Of a DNA stretch of 64,000 nt, positions 18,067 to 30,679 are shown one piece after another. The number at the start of each line of letters is the position of its first letter. Position 1 is the stretch's first letter. The notes beneath the pieces were generated by a model. That model saw only the letters and a program-made list of their open reading frames with translations. It made no database searches and was not told the DNA's origin. The position numbers were made by a program, and so were the translations under genes. The stretch is from Domibacillus mangrovi (GTDB lineage: Bacteria > Bacillota > Bacilli > Bacillales > Domibacillaceae), in assembly GCF_001906925.1 (NCBI RefSeq), contig NZ_MRWQ01000012.1, forward strand, positions 1-64,000. Direction: 5' to 3'.

Positions 18067-20025
18067 ATGAACATAATGAAAAGGTTTATAAAACATATTT
18101 GGCACAAGTTTCATATGACACAGGTTACAATTTTGCTAGCGTCCATTGTCTTGCTTGTGGGACTTGGATTTGGTTTTTATTTTATGAAATCAGCAGATGT
18201 GGAGACATTGAAGCAAGGGTTGTCCCAGTCGACACTCATTTATGACCGTGACGGGAACAAAGCAAGCAAACTTTCTGCGAACCGAACAGATAGTGTATCT
18301 ATTGACAAGATACCGAAGCATTTACAGGAAGCGATCGTTGCTGTTGAAGATAATCGTTTTTATGAACACGGCGGATTTGACGTAAAAGGCATATTCCGGG
18401 CCGCTTTTACAAATGTTACAGCAGGATCACGCGTGCAGGGAGCGAGTACGATTACACAGCAGTTGACGAAAAATGCGCTGTTGTCGCCAGAAAAAACATA
18501 TCGACGGAAAATAGAGGAACTATTTCTCGCGATTGAAATTGAAAAAGTGTATAAAAAAGAAGAAATATTAGAGATGTACTTAAATACGAGTTATTTTGGA
18601 AATGGTGCATGGGGTGTTCAAAATGCGTCCAAAAAATATTTTGGAAAGGATGTGTCAAGTTTAACGAGAGCGGAATCATCGATGCTTGCAGGAATGGTAA
18701 AAGCACCGTCACGCTATAATCCGATTGATAATATGGACAATGCGCTCCACCGGCGGAAAGTCGTTTTGAATCAAATGGTTAAATATGGATATATAACGCA
18801 ACAGCAGGCAGATGAAACAGCCGATACAAGTGTCGTACTTAAAGATGCAAGCGGAGATCCGCTAAAAGGAAAATATGCGCATTTTGCAGACGCAGTGATC
18901 AATGAAGCGATTTCGCGTTATGGTTTAACACAGGATGATTTACTTACACAAGGCTACAATATTTATACAACGCTTGATCAGAATATACAATCGGGACTTG
19001 AAAATGTATACGAAAACAGCTCCATTTTTCCTCAAACGGTGAGTGGGGAAAATGCACAAAGCGCCACCGTTTTGATGGACCCGAAAACAGGTGGTGTACT
19101 GGCTGTTGTTGGCCGGCGTGGTGAACATGTATTCCGTGGTTTCAGTTTTGCGACGCAGATGAAAAAGTCACCAGGCTCTACAATTAAACCGCTTGTTGTC
19201 TACACGCCAGCTCTTGAAGCCGGGTACAGGCCTACAGATATGCTGAAAGATGAACCGATGACATTTGGGGAAGGGGAAGGCGGGTATTCGCCATCGAATT
19301 TCAGCGGTACATACGAAGGAGAGGTACCGATGTACCGCGCCGTTGAAAAATCGCTCAATATCCCGGCTGTCTGGCTGCTCGATCAAATAGGATTAACAAA
19401 AGGGCTTAATGCTTTACACCGGTTCGGTTTTAAAACGGAAGATGAAACATTGGGCATCGCACTCGGAGATATAAAACCAAGAGTATCACCGCTTCAAATG
19501 GCTGAAGCTTATACGACGTTTTCGAATAGAGGGGTTCGGAAGGAAAGCTTCTTTATTCAAAAAATTGTTGGACCAGAAGGTGAGATTAAACCAAAATGGG
19601 AGCCAAAAGAAGTGAAAGCCACAACGGAAGATGTATCGGATATGATGACATCGATGCTTCTTGGAGTCGTTGAACGGGGATCAGGACGAAAAGCTCAAGT
19701 GGATGGCGTTGATATTGCTGGTAAAACAGGTTCTACACAAGTACCAATTGAAGGGATTAACGGAACAGAAGATCAATGGTTTATAGGGTATACCCCAAAT
19801 TTAGTTGGAGCTGTTTGGGTAGGCGTGGAAGAAGTCAGTGAAACAAGTTACTTATCCGGCAATAGTTCAGATGGTGCTGTCCCATTGTTTTCGGAAATTG
19901 TCGAAGAAATAATTCCATATATAGGAGAAACATCATTTGATGTCGATACAATAGATCAAGATGCAAAAATAGAAGAAAAAAATTGGTATGATCAACTTGT
20001 TGATAAGTTAAATGAATGGTTTTAA
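18067..20025 (+). CDS. pbpF: Class A penicillin-binding protein PBP1F-like
   Basis: This bifunctional peptidoglycan synthase has a membrane anchor (residues 21-40), a GT51 glycosyltransferase domain with EDNRFYEHGG (94-103), QGASTITQQL and the RKIEE helix, and a C-terminal transpeptidase domain. In the latter the active serine is in STIK (371-374), followed by SLN (429-431) and KTGS (553-556). At 652 aa it is slightly shorter than B. subtilis PbpF (714 aa). GAAGGGAAAAAG precedes the ATG. In B. subtilis pbpF lies next to the hemEH genes and is expressed in the forespore; here it is instead between tatA and ilvD. Confidence 0.88.
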   Translation: MNIMKRFIKHIWHKFHMTQVTILLASIVLLVGLGFGFYFMKSADVETLKQGLSQSTLIYDRDGNKASKLSANRTDSVSIDKIPKHLQEAIVAVEDNRFYEHGGFDVKGIFRAAFTNVTAGSRVQGASTITQQLTKNALLSPEKTYRRKIEELFLAIEIEKVYKKEEILEMYLNTSYFGNGAWGVQNASKKYFGKDVSSLTRAESSMLAGMVKAPSRYNPIDNMDNALHRRKVVLNQMVKYGYITQQQADETADTSVVLKDASGDPLKGKYAHFADAVINEAISRYGLTQDDLLTQGYNIYTTLDQNIQSGLENVYENSSIFPQTVSGENAQSATVLMDPKTGGVLAVVGRRGEHVFRGFSFATQMKKSPGSTIKPLVVYTPALEAGYRPTDMLKDEPMTFGEGEGGYSPSNFSGTYEGEVPMYRAVEKSLNIPAVWLLDQIGLTKGLNALHRFGFKTEDETLGIALGDIKPRVSPLQMAEAYTTFSNRGVRKESFFIQKIVGPEGEIKPKWEPKEVKATTEDVSDMMTSMLLGVVERGSGRKAQVDGVDIAGKTGSTQVPIEGINGTEDQWFIGYTPNLVGAVWVGVEEVSETSYLSGNSSDGAVPLFSEIVEEIIPYIGETSFDVDTIDQDAKIEEKNWYDQLVDKLNEWF

Positions 20026-20074
20026 TCATGCGGCTGAATGGAATTCCATTCGGCTGTATTTGGTAGTATTTAAA

Positions 20075-20088
20075 CGAAAGCGCTTTCG
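20075..20088 (+). promoter_or_regulatory. Candidate cre site (CcpA) upstream of ilvD
   Basis: CGAAAGCGCTTTCG is a perfect 14-bp palindrome matching the catabolite-responsive element core. It lies about 55 bp before the -35 box. CcpA is known to activate the B. subtilis ilv-leu operon from an upstream cre, so a positive role fits this spacing. Confidence 0.65.
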
Positions 20089-20142
20089 AAATAAAAGATT
20101 AAAAAATAAGTCTAATTATGACGGAAAAATGGTTGAAAGGTG

Positions 20143-20171
20143 TTGACCAAAGTGGAAAAGAGCGTTATCAT
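20143..20171 (+). promoter_or_regulatory. Sigma-A promoter of the ilvD-ilv-leu cluster
   Basis: TTGACC (20143-20148) and TATCAT (20166-20171) are separated by exactly 17 bp. Confidence 0.65.
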
Positions 20172-20189
20172 TGGACACAATATAAATTT

Positions 20190-20204
20190 AATTTTCAGAT
20201 TAAA
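20190..20204 (+). promoter_or_regulatory. Candidate CodY box
   Basis: AATTTTCAGATTAAA matches 11 of 15 bases of the CodY consensus AATTTTCWGAAAATT. It lies just downstream of the promoter, where CodY would repress when branched-chain amino acids and GTP are plentiful. Confidence 0.4.
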
Positions 20205-20276
20205 AAATATTTAAATCTATGTCAAAAGCATGAATGAATACATGCATGCATGGCCAGTCATCTTGGAGGAGATACA

Positions 20277-21944
20277 ATGCGTAGCGATATGATCAAAAAA
20301 GGGATCGAACGCGCCCCACATCGGAGTTTGCTTTATGCAGCCGGCGTTAAGACGCAAGACTTACATAAACCATTTATTGGGGTGTGTAACTCGTATATAG
20401 ACATTATTCCGGGTCACGTTCACTTAAATAAATTTGCGGAAGTCGTAAAGAAGGAAATCCGTGAAGCGGGCGGTGTTCCGTTTGAATTCAACACAATTGG
20501 TGTTGATGACGGTATCGCAATGGGTCACATCGGAATGCGCTATTCACTTCCAAGTCGGGAACTAATCGCGGATTCGGCAGAAACCGTTATTAATGCACAC
20601 TGGTTTGATGGCGTATTCTATATTCCAAATTGCGACAAAATTACACCAGGTATGTTGATGGCAGCTGTAAGAACGAACGTTCCATCTGTCTTCGTATCCG
20701 GCGGTCCGATGGAAGGCGGAACTTCATCAACAGGCCAACCACTTACACTCACATCTGTATTTGAGGGTGTCGGAGCTCATCTGTCAGGTAAAATTACAGC
20801 AGAAGAGCTTAACGATATTGAAACAAATGCCTGCCCAACATGTGGTTCATGTTCAGGTATGTTTACTGCAAATTCAATGAATTCATTGATGGAAATGCTC
20901 GGTTTAACACCGCCGGGTAACGCAACGATTTTAGCTACATCAACCGAACGTCACCGTCTAATTAAAGAAGCGGTACAACATTTAATGAATGCCATTGAAA
21001 ATGATTTAAAACCGTGCGATATTGTGACAAAAAGAGCGATTGATGATGCATTTGCTCTTGATATGGCAATGGGTGGTTCAACGAACACGGTTCTCCATAC
21101 ATTGGCAATTGCAAATGAAGCAGGAATTGATTATGATTTAAATGAGATTAACGAAGTGGCAAAACGAATTCCATACTTGGCTAAAATCAGTCCGGCATCG
21201 GATTACACAATGGCCGATGTTCATGATGCTGGTGGAATTAGTGCGATTATTAACGAACTTTGTTCAATCAAAGGTGCGCTTGATAACGAACGTATTACAA
21301 TTACAGGTAAATCAGTTTATGAAAATGTAAAAGATGCTGTTATCACAAACGATAAAGTGATTCGTACAAAAGAAAATCCATACAGCCCGGTTGGCGGTTT
21401 GTCCATCCTTTATGGAAACATTGCGCCAGATGGCGGAGTAATTAAAGTCGGAGCTGTTGATCCTTCTATTAAAGTTTTTGAAGGAGAAGCGATCGTCTTT
21501 GAATCACAAGATGAAGCAGTTGAAAATATTAACAATGGTACAGTAAAAGCAGGTCATGTTGTTGTCATCCGCTACGAAGGACCAAAAGGCGGCCCTGGTA
21601 TGCCGGAAATGTTAACACCAACATCTGCTATTGCGGGACGCGGACTTGCTAAACAAGTCGCTTTAATGACAGACGGGCGATTCTCTGGTGCATCACGCGG
21701 TATTTCAATCGGTCATGTATCTCCAGAAGCAGCTGAAGGTGGCCCTATAGCATTCGTCAAAAATGGTGATAAAATTATTATCGACTTAACTAATCGTACA
21801 ATGAATGTTGATTTAACAGATGAAGAATTGGCAGCGCGTAAAGCCAACTTTGTACAGCCTGAACCAAAAATTAAAAAGGGCTGGCTAGCACGGTACGCGA
21901 AGCTTGTTACATCCGCTAATACAGGCGGCGTTATGAAAATTTAA
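20277..21944 (+). CDS. ilvD: Dihydroxy-acid dehydratase IlvD
   Basis: IlvD removes water from dihydroxy acids to give the 2-keto acid precursors of valine and isoleucine. The 555-aa protein is full length. Cluster cysteines are C37 (VCNSY), C119 (NCDKITPGM) and C192 ([11 protein letters not shown]), as in the Fe-S dihydroxy-acid dehydratases. The start at 20277 follows TTGGAGGAG; the ATG at 20250 lacks a ribosome site. In B. subtilis ilvD is a separate gene. Here it precedes ilvB, and the T-box lies between them, so ilvD escapes the leucine T-box but shares the promoter. Confidence 0.96.
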   Translation: MRSDMIKKGIERAPHRSLLYAAGVKTQDLHKPFIGVCNSYIDIIPGHVHLNKFAEVVKKEIREAGGVPFEFNTIGVDDGIAMGHIGMRYSLPSRELIADSAETVINAHWFDGVFYIPNCDKITPGMLMAAVRTNVPSVFVSGGPMEGGTSSTGQPLTLTSVFEGVGAHLSGKITAEELNDIETNACPTCGSCSGMFTANSMNSLMEMLGLTPPGNATILATSTERHRLIKEAVQHLMNAIENDLKPCDIVTKRAIDDAFALDMAMGGSTNTVLHTLAIANEAGIDYDLNEINEVAKRIPYLAKISPASDYTMADVHDAGGISAIINELCSIKGALDNERITITGKSVYENVKDAVITNDKVIRTKENPYSPVGGLSILYGNIAPDGGVIKVGAVDPSIKVFEGEAIVFESQDEAVENINNGTVKAGHVVVIRYEGPKGGPGMPEMLTPTSAIAGRGLAKQVALMTDGRFSGASRGISIGHVSPEAAEGGPIAFVKNGDKIIIDLTNRTMNVDLTDEELAARKANFVQPEPKIKKGWLARYAKLVTSANTGGVMKI

Positions 21945-21980
21945 TGAATTACGTATATAAAACACGTTGAAGAGGAAAAA

Positions 21981-22264
21981 GTTTCAGGAATTTGTATTTC
22001 ACAGAGAACCGGTTATTGCTGAGAGCCGGGAATACATCCTGCCGCGACATCCCCTCTGAGTGCTTTCCTGAACGTCATCCAGTAGGGAGAGCCGGGTGCA
22101 AGTCACCCGTTATCAAAAGGACCGGTCGGTTTATCGGCGGTCCATAAGGCAGCTTTTGAGAAAAATGCTGTGAATCAGGGTGGTACCGTGAAAAGTGATG
22201 AAGTCTTTTCACCCCTGCGTATACTGTTTAGGCAGGCGCAGGCGTGAAGGGACTTTTCTTTTTG
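21981..22264 (+). promoter_or_regulatory. T-box leader (probably leucine-specific) with terminator
   Basis: The T-box core AGGGTGGTACCGTG is at 22177-22190. Stem I is closed by GTTTCAGGAA (21981) and TTTCCTGAAC (22063-22072). A CTC leucine codon at 22054-22056, on the 3' side of stem I, is the best specifier candidate, as in the B. subtilis ilv-leu leader. The competing terminator pairs 22201-22219 with 22237-22255 and is followed by a T-run. Uncharged tRNA-Leu should allow read-through into ilvB. The specifier assignment is an inference from position. Confidence 0.9.
22201..22264 (+). terminator. T-box-controlled terminator upstream of ilvB
   Basis: AAGTCTTTTCACCCCTGCG pairs over 19 positions with CGCAGGCGTGAAGGGACTT, allowing wobble, and is followed by TTCTTTTT. 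Confidence 0.85.
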
Positions 22265-22294
22265 TTTAAGAACAAAGGCTAACAATGCCATGAC

Positions 22295-22340
22295 CTGGGG
22301 TATTCGTAATGTTTTCGTGACCGAGGTCACATAGTCCCAG
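22295..22340 (+). promoter_or_regulatory. Leader hairpin between T-box terminator and ilvB
   Basis: CTGGG (22295) pairs with CCCAG (22336), enclosing GTGACC-GA-GGTCAC (22317-22330). It lies 57 bases before ilvB. It may be a stability or processing element or a protein operator; the role is unknown. Confidence 0.35.
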
Positions 22341-22396
22341 AAGAAGTCACCTCTTGCCAATACGGACAATAACCAATATTTGGAGGGAGAACAATA

Positions 22397-24133
22397 ATGA
22401 GCCAAAATGCAAAGGTAAAAGAATTGAATACAGGCATAACAGAAGCCTCAGCAGGTCCGATAAACGGTGCTGATTTATTCATTGAATCATTAAAAAAAGA
22501 AAATGTAGAAGTGATTTTTGGATATCCAGGTGGCGCGGTTCTTCCACTTTATGATGCGTTATATAAAAACCCAATTCGTCACGTTTTAGCCCGCCACGAG
22601 CAAGGAGCGATTCATGCAGCTGAAGGATATGCACGTGTATCTGGTAAGCCAGGTGTCGTACTTGCTACGTCTGGTCCAGGTGCGACAAATCTTGTAACGG
22701 GTATTACGGATGCAATGATCGATTCCCTTCCACTTGTTGTTTTTACAGGTCAAGTTGCGACAAGTGTTATTGGTACAGATGCATTCCAGGAAGCGGATGT
22801 AATTGGGATTACAATGCCTATCACAAAACATAACTATCAAGTTCGTGATATGAATGATTTACCAAGAATCGTTCATGAAGCGTTTCATATTGCTACAACA
22901 GGACGTCCGGGTCCAGTATTAATCGATATTCCGAAAGATATTGCAGGCATGATTGGTGAAGCTGAATTTGTAACGGAAGTCGATCTTCCAGGCTATCAGC
23001 CTAACTTTAAACCGAATAGCCTGCAAGTAAAAAAGCTTCGGGGTGCGCTTGCACAGGCGAAAAAACCGGTTATTTTGGCTGGAGCAGGAGTCTTGCATGC
23101 AAAGGCATCTGAAGAGTTGCTTCAATTTGTTGAAAAAATGCAAATTCCGGTCGTTAACACATTACTTGGCCTTGGCGGATTCCCAGCGAATCATCCATTG
23201 TTCCTTGGTATGGGGGGAATGCATGGCACAAATACAGCGAATACGGCCCTTTATGAAACAGACTTACTTATCAATATCGGTGCACGCTTTGATGATCGTT
23301 TGACAGGAAATCTGGCTCATTTTGCACCTAGTGCAACGGTTGCTCATATTGATATTGATCCTGCTGAGATCGGTAAAAATGTTGAAACACACATCCCAAT
23401 CGTTGCAGATGCATGCGAGGCTTTGAAAAAGATTATGAGCCTTGATTTTGAAGCGCCAAAAGCGGATGAATGGCGTGTGAAACTACAACAGGATAAAATG
23501 GAAAATCCACTTTGGAATACGGAAGATGGCGAAGGAATTTCACCGCAGCTCCTAACGAAAATGATTCACGAAATTACAGAAGGCGATGCCATTGTAACGA
23601 CAGACGTTGGACAACATCAAATGTGGACAGCGCAATATTATGGTTTTAACAAACCAGATCAGTGGGTAACATCAGGCGGTTTAGGTACAATGGGCTTCGG
23701 TTTTCCAGCAGCGATTGGTGCCCAAATTGCGAAACCAGATAAAACCGTTGTAGCGATTGCTGGTGATGCCGGTTTCCAAATGACGCTTCAAGAACTAGGT
23801 ATTGTTGCTGAATTGAAGTTGCCGGTTAAAATTATCGTGTATAATAACATGGCTCTCGGAATGGTTCGTCAATGGCAGGAAACATTTTATGAAGAGCGCT
23901 ATTCACAGTCTCTTATTCCAGTACAGCCAGATTTTATCAAACTGGCTGACTCATACGGAATTCGCGGTTACAAAGTATCCACTGAGGAAGAAGCGGAGAA
24001 AGTATTGCGTGAAACATTGACGGATAATGAACCGGTCTTAATTGACTGTCGTATTAAGCCGAAAGAAATGGTTTATCCGATGATCGCGCCAGGCAAAGGA
24101 CTTCATGAAATGATCGGGGTGAAACCGCAATGA
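22397..24133 (+). CDS. ilvB: Acetolactate synthase large subunit IlvB
   Basis: IlvB joins pyruvate with pyruvate or 2-oxobutyrate in the first common step of branched-chain amino acid synthesis. It is a thiamine-diphosphate enzyme of 578 aa. Visible motifs are [14 protein letters not shown] (about 41), the ThDP glutamate in [16 protein letters not shown] (about 66), the FAD-domain segment and the C-terminal [13 protein letters not shown]-to-NN ThDP motif (about 455-483). TTTGGAGGGAG precedes the ATG. It overlaps ilvH by four bases. Confidence 0.97.
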   Translation: MSQNAKVKELNTGITEASAGPINGADLFIESLKKENVEVIFGYPGGAVLPLYDALYKNPIRHVLARHEQGAIHAAEGYARVSGKPGVVLATSGPGATNLVTGITDAMIDSLPLVVFTGQVATSVIGTDAFQEADVIGITMPITKHNYQVRDMNDLPRIVHEAFHIATTGRPGPVLIDIPKDIAGMIGEAEFVTEVDLPGYQPNFKPNSLQVKKLRGALAQAKKPVILAGAGVLHAKASEELLQFVEKMQIPVVNTLLGLGGFPANHPLFLGMGGMHGTNTANTALYETDLLINIGARFDDRLTGNLAHFAPSATVAHIDIDPAEIGKNVETHIPIVADACEALKKIMSLDFEAPKADEWRVKLQQDKMENPLWNTEDGEGISPQLLTKMIHEITEGDAIVTTDVGQHQMWTAQYYGFNKPDQWVTSGGLGTMGFGFPAAIGAQIAKPDKTVVAIAGDAGFQMTLQELGIVAELKLPVKIIVYNNMALGMVRQWQETFYEERYSQSLIPVQPDFIKLADSYGIRGYKVSTEEEAEKVLRETLTDNEPVLIDCRIKPKEMVYPMIAPGKGLHEMIGVKPQ

Positions 24134-24651
24134 AACGAATCGTAACAGCAACGGTGTTTAATCAGAGCGGTGTTTTAAACCGGATTACCGGGTTATTTAC
24201 ACGCCGCCAGTTTAATATTGAAAGCATTACAGTCGGTGCAACAGAAACAGAAGGCGTGTCAAAAATGACATTCGTCATTCATGTGGAAGATGCCCGTATG
24301 GTTGAGCAAGTTCTAAAGCAGCTCAATAAGCAAATTGATGTGTTAAAAGTAAATGATATTACGGATCAGGCGATTGTGACGCGTGAGCTTGCGCTTCTTA
24401 AAGTAATGACGACACCGCAAACGCGCGCTGAAATTAACGTCATTATCGAGCCGTTCCGTGCAACAATTATTGACGTGGCGAAAGATAGTGTTACTATTCA
24501 AGTTGTCGGAAACTTCGAGAAAATCGAAGCGATGATTGAACTTCTTCGCCCTTATGGAATTAAAGAAGTAGCCCGCACAGGACAAACAGCGATTAAACGC
24601 GGTTCACAGCGCCTCGTGTCGGAATCAAAACCGTTTTCTATTTTAAATTAA
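24130..24651 (+). CDS. ilvH: Acetolactate synthase small subunit IlvH (IlvN)
   Basis: This is the regulatory subunit of acetolactate synthase, responsible for valine feedback inhibition. The 173-aa protein has an N-terminal ACT domain (residues 3-76, with [20 protein letters not shown]) and a C-terminal small-subunit domain. The ATGA overlap with ilvB suggests translational coupling. Confidence 0.96.
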   Translation: MKRIVTATVFNQSGVLNRITGLFTRRQFNIESITVGATETEGVSKMTFVIHVEDARMVEQVLKQLNKQIDVLKVNDITDQAIVTRELALLKVMTTPQTRAEINVIIEPFRATIIDVAKDSVTIQVVGNFEKIEAMIELLRPYGIKEVARTGQTAIKRGSQRLVSESKPFSILN

Positions 24652-24656
24652 AATAA

Positions 24657-27246
<2,590 letters not shown>

Positions 27247-27264
27247 TGCAACGGAGGGGTTTAC

Positions 27265-28374
27265 GTGAAGAAGAAAATTGCCGTATTGCCAGGTGATGGA
27301 ATTGGCCGGGAAATCGCATCAGGAGCTGTTGCCGTTTTGCAGGCAGCAGGTAAGCGTTTCGGCCACGAATTTGAAATTGAGTATGCGGATATCGGTGGTG
27401 CAGCGATCGATTCACATAACACACCGCTTCCGGGATCAACATTGGAACTTGCTCGGAATAGTGACGCTGTGCTGCTCGGTGCAGTAGGTGGTCCAAAGTG
27501 GGATAACTTGCCATCAGCAGAACGTCCGGAGCGCGGTTTGCTCGCGATTCGTAAAGAACTTGGACTGTTTGCGAATTTACGTCCAATTCCATCGTTTCAG
27601 AAACTTGTGCAATCTTCTCCGCTAAAGCCTGAAATTGCCGGAAATGTAAATATGCTGATCGTTCGTGAGTTGACAGGCGGCCTTTACTTTGGGAAACCAA
27701 GTGAACGACGCGGTGAGAACAATGACATCGTTGTCGATACACTTCAATACACGCGTGCTGAAATTGAACGAATCGTTGTCAAAGCGTTTGAATTTGCCGC
27801 CGGACGAGGAGGCAAATTAACGTCTGTTGATAAAGCGAATGTACTTGAATCAAGCCGTATGTGGCGCGAAATCGTCAATGAAAAAGCAGCAGATTATCCG
27901 AATGTGACAGTTGATCATATGTATGTTGATGCTGCGGCGATGAAGCTTATCTCAAGCCCTGGACAATTTGATGTCATCGTGACAGAAAACTTATTCGGAG
28001 ACATTTTGAGTGATGAAGCATCCATGATTACTGGTTCACTTGGTATGTTGCCATCTGCAAGTTTGTCAGAAAGCGGCATCGGTCTATACGAACCGGTCCA
28101 CGGTTCTGCCCCAGATATTGCCGGACAAAATAAAGCAAATCCACTTGCGATGATTCTATCGGCTGCGCTTATGTTGAAATACTCATTTAACATGCGTGAA
28201 GAAGGAGAAGCGATTGAGCGTGCTGTACAGTCTGTCTTAAATGATGGATACTGCACCCAGGATTTACAAATGGAAGGCAGTACAGTGGTTGGAACGGATA
28301 AAATGATTGAACTTGTGACACAGCGAGTAGCAAACGGATCAGATGTTGCAACTGATACTATTGTTTATATGTAA
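27265..28374 (+). CDS. leuB: 3-isopropylmalate dehydrogenase LeuB
   Basis: LeuB oxidatively decarboxylates 3-isopropylmalate using NAD. The 369-aa protein has the N-terminal [10 protein letters not shown], the substrate loop [12 protein letters not shown] (about 137) and the NAD-binding [18 protein letters not shown] (about 277-294). It starts at GTG 27265 behind GGAGGGG. A gap of 106 bases with no clear gene separates it from leuC. Confidence 0.97.
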   Translation: MKKKIAVLPGDGIGREIASGAVAVLQAAGKRFGHEFEIEYADIGGAAIDSHNTPLPGSTLELARNSDAVLLGAVGGPKWDNLPSAERPERGLLAIRKELGLFANLRPIPSFQKLVQSSPLKPEIAGNVNMLIVRELTGGLYFGKPSERRGENNDIVVDTLQYTRAEIERIVVKAFEFAAGRGGKLTSVDKANVLESSRMWREIVNEKAADYPNVTVDHMYVDAAAMKLISSPGQFDVIVTENLFGDILSDEASMITGSLGMLPSASLSESGIGLYEPVHGSAPDIAGQNKANPLAMILSAALMLKYSFNMREEGEAIERAVQSVLNDGYCTQDLQMEGSTVVGTDKMIELVTQRVANGSDVATDTIVYM

Positions 28375-28480
28375 AGGGAAAAGCCACGGTGGATTCTATT
28401 CTTACTTGCACATATTGCAGGGAAGGAAGGGATCCCCGTTTTTTATCAAAAACACACATATGTAAGAGGAGGGACTGGGT

Positions 28481-29893
28481 ATGACGAAGAAAAATGTTAT
28501 CGAAAAAATTTGGGAAAATCATGTTGTAAACAGAACAGAAGGGAAGCCAGATCTTCTATATATCGATTTGCATCTTGTACATGAAGTAACATCTCCACAG
28601 GCATTTGAAGGATTACGAATTAGTGGACGCCGTGTGAGACGGCCTGATTTAACGTATGCGACAATGGACCATAACGTACCAACGATTGATCGTCATATTA
28701 TCAATGACCAAGTTTCTAAAAAACAAATTGAAACACTTGAGCAAAATTGCCGTGAGTTTGGTATTGAACTTGCAGATATTGACCATCCAGATCAAGGAAT
28801 TGTTCACGTTATCGGTCCACAGCTTGGATTGACACAACCGGGTAAAACGATTGTATGTGGAGATAGTCATACGTCTACACATGGCGCATTCGGTGCACTT
28901 GCATTCGGTATTGGTACAAGTGAAGTAGAACATGTTCTTGCTACGCAGACAATCTGGCAGCAACGTCCTAAAACATTACAAATTAAAGTGAATGGAAAAC
29001 TAGGGTTTGGTGTTCAGTCAAAAGATATTATTCTTGCGATTATTGCAAAATTTGGTGTAAATGCTGGCACGGGTTATATCATGGAATACACAGGTGAAGC
29101 AATTCGTGATTTAACAATGGAACAGCGTATGACAATTTGTAATATGTCTATTGAAGCAGGGGCACGTGCAGGTCTCATCAGCCCTGATCAAACGACCGTT
29201 GAATATTTACGCGGACGGCGCTATGCTCCTCAAGGTGAAGAATTTGAAGCTGCAGCCGCAAAGTGGCTGGCTTTGGCGACAGATGAAGGAGCAGCATATG
29301 ACAAAACACTTGAAATTGATGCAACGGAAATCGAACCGCAAATGACATGGGGAACCAATCCGTCAATGGGCAGCGGTATTTCAGGTACTGTTCCATCTCC
29401 TGATCAATTTGAGCGTGAAGCAGATAAAGAGTCCGTTCGCCTTGCACTAGACTATATGGGTCTTGAAGCAGGTACAAAGCTAACGGATATCCCTGTTGAT
29501 TTCGTCTTTATTGGCTCATGTACAAACTCTCGTCTTAGCGATTTACGTGCAGCGGCTGAAGTAGCGAAAGGCCGTAAAGTACAAGGCAATGTAACAGCCA
29601 TTGTTGTACCGGGTTCGCAAACAGTAAAGCAGCAAGCAGAGGCAGAAGGAATTGATAAAATCTTTATGGAAGCAGGCTTCGAATGGCGTGACTCTGGATG
29701 TTCCATGTGTCTTGCGATGAACGATGATGTTGTTCCGGCAGGGAAACGTTGTGCATCAACATCAAACCGTAACTTTGAAGGACGTCAAGGTAATGGTGCG
29801 AGAACGCATCTTGTCAGTCCAACAATGGCTGCAGCAGCAGCTGTGACAGGTCACTTTACGGATGTTCGTGAATTATCAAGCGTTAACTTATAA
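28481..29893 (+). CDS. leuC: 3-isopropylmalate dehydratase large subunit LeuC
   Basis: LeuC is the [4Fe-4S] aconitase-family subunit that isomerises 2- to 3-isopropylmalate. The 470-aa protein contains [18 protein letters not shown] (about 127-144). The cluster cysteines are in GSCTNSR (about 345) and in the CSMC pair of [11 protein letters not shown] (about 407-410). AGAGGAGGGAC precedes the ATG. leuD follows 16 bases downstream and supplies the swivel domain. Confidence 0.97.
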   Translation: MTKKNVIEKIWENHVVNRTEGKPDLLYIDLHLVHEVTSPQAFEGLRISGRRVRRPDLTYATMDHNVPTIDRHIINDQVSKKQIETLEQNCREFGIELADIDHPDQGIVHVIGPQLGLTQPGKTIVCGDSHTSTHGAFGALAFGIGTSEVEHVLATQTIWQQRPKTLQIKVNGKLGFGVQSKDIILAIIAKFGVNAGTGYIMEYTGEAIRDLTMEQRMTICNMSIEAGARAGLISPDQTTVEYLRGRRYAPQGEEFEAAAAKWLALATDEGAAYDKTLEIDATEIEPQMTWGTNPSMGSGISGTVPSPDQFEREADKESVRLALDYMGLEAGTKLTDIPVDFVFIGSCTNSRLSDLRAAAEVAKGRKVQGNVTAIVVPGSQTVKQQAEAEGIDKIFMEAGFEWRDSGCSMCLAMNDDVVPAGKRCASTSNRNFEGRQGNGARTHLVSPTMAAAAAVTGHFTDVRELSSVNL

Positions 29894-29909
29894 TAAAGGA
29901 GGGTACAAT

Positions 29910-30509
29910 ATGCAGCCGATTAATCAATTTACTGGTGTTGTTTGTCCACTTAACCGTACAAATATTGATACAGATCAAATTATTCCGAAACAATTTTTAA
30001 AACGAATTGAGCGCCAAGGTTTTGGTCAGTTTGTCTTTTACAACTGGCGTTTTGATGAAGAGGGTAATAAACGAGAAGATTTTATTATGAATAAACCGCA
30101 ATATGAAGGTGCCGAAATACTGGTTGCCGGTGAAAACTTTGGGTGTGGTTCATCACGTGAACATGCGCCATGGGCATTGCTTGATTATGGCTTCCGGATT
30201 ATCATTGCGCCAAGCTATGCGGATATTTTTTATAACAATAGTGTGAAAAATGGTATTCTTGCGCTCAAGTTAACGGAAGAAGAAGTAGCAGTGGTTATGG
30301 AGCGCTCAAAAGAAGAAGGCTATCGTCTACATGTTGATCTTGAAAAACAATCGGTAAACGATGAAAATGGGTTTGTGGCTCATTTCGATATTGATCCATA
30401 TTGGAAAAAAATGCTTTTAAATGGCTGGGATGAAATTTCTGTTACACTTACAGAGGAAGATTACATTCGTCAATACGAAGAAAAAGTGTATGGCCAACAA
30501 TATAGCTAA
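29910..30509 (+). CDS. leuD: 3-isopropylmalate dehydratase small subunit LeuD
   Basis: LeuD is the swivelling domain partner of LeuC. The 199-aa protein carries the NTDQIIPKQFLK segment near residue 19 and the conserved GCGSSREHAPWAL (about 78-90). The start at 29910 is chosen because AAAGGAGGG lies eight bases before it; the longer frame from 29862 overlaps leuC without a ribosome site. It is the last gene of the ilv-leu operon. Confidence 0.96.
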   Translation: MQPINQFTGVVCPLNRTNIDTDQIIPKQFLKRIERQGFGQFVFYNWRFDEEGNKREDFIMNKPQYEGAEILVAGENFGCGSSREHAPWALLDYGFRIIIAPSYADIFYNNSVKNGILALKLTEEEVAVVMERSKEEGYRLHVDLEKQSVNDENGFVAHFDIDPYWKKMLLNGWDEISVTLTEEDYIRQYEEKVYGQQYS

Positions 30510-30511
30510 AC

Positions 30512-30542
30512 AAGAAGGATTCCATGGTGGAATCCTTCTTTT
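30512..30542 (+). terminator. Terminator of the ilv-leu operon
   Basis: AAGAAGGATTCCA pairs perfectly with TGGAATCCTTCTT, followed by TTTT. It is symmetrical, so it can also end the small minus-strand ORF. Confidence 0.92.
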
Positions 30543-30547
30543 GTATG

Positions 30548-30616
30548 TTAAAGAATCGAAATAATCCATGAAATAACAACAATGGCACCAATAATCATTA
30601 AAATTGTTTTTAACAT
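30548..30616 (-). CDS. Very small hydrophobic peptide, 22 aa
   Basis: The product MLKTILMIIGAIVVISWIISIL is almost wholly one hydrophobic helix. A strong GAGGTGA ribosome site lies eight bases before the ATG, and the leuD terminator serves as its own terminator in the reverse direction. I recognise no family. A single-pass membrane microprotein is the simplest reading, and a type I toxin-like peptide is another possibility. No antisense RNA is evident. Confidence 0.5.
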   Translation of the reverse strand: MLKTILMIIGAIVVISWIISIL

Positions 30617-30679
30617 TTCTGCGTCACCTCATAAGCATTTGTTTTGAATAACATTCCCGCTATCTTTACTACTTAAACC

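Noticed and set aside
20028-20056. A terminator after pbpF
   Set aside because: GAATGGAATTCCATTC is a palindrome but has no T-run and no loop room; left unassigned.
28375-28480. An attenuator or gene between leuB and leuC
   Set aside because: Only a weak GGGATCCCC palindrome with T residues is visible; not enough for a call.
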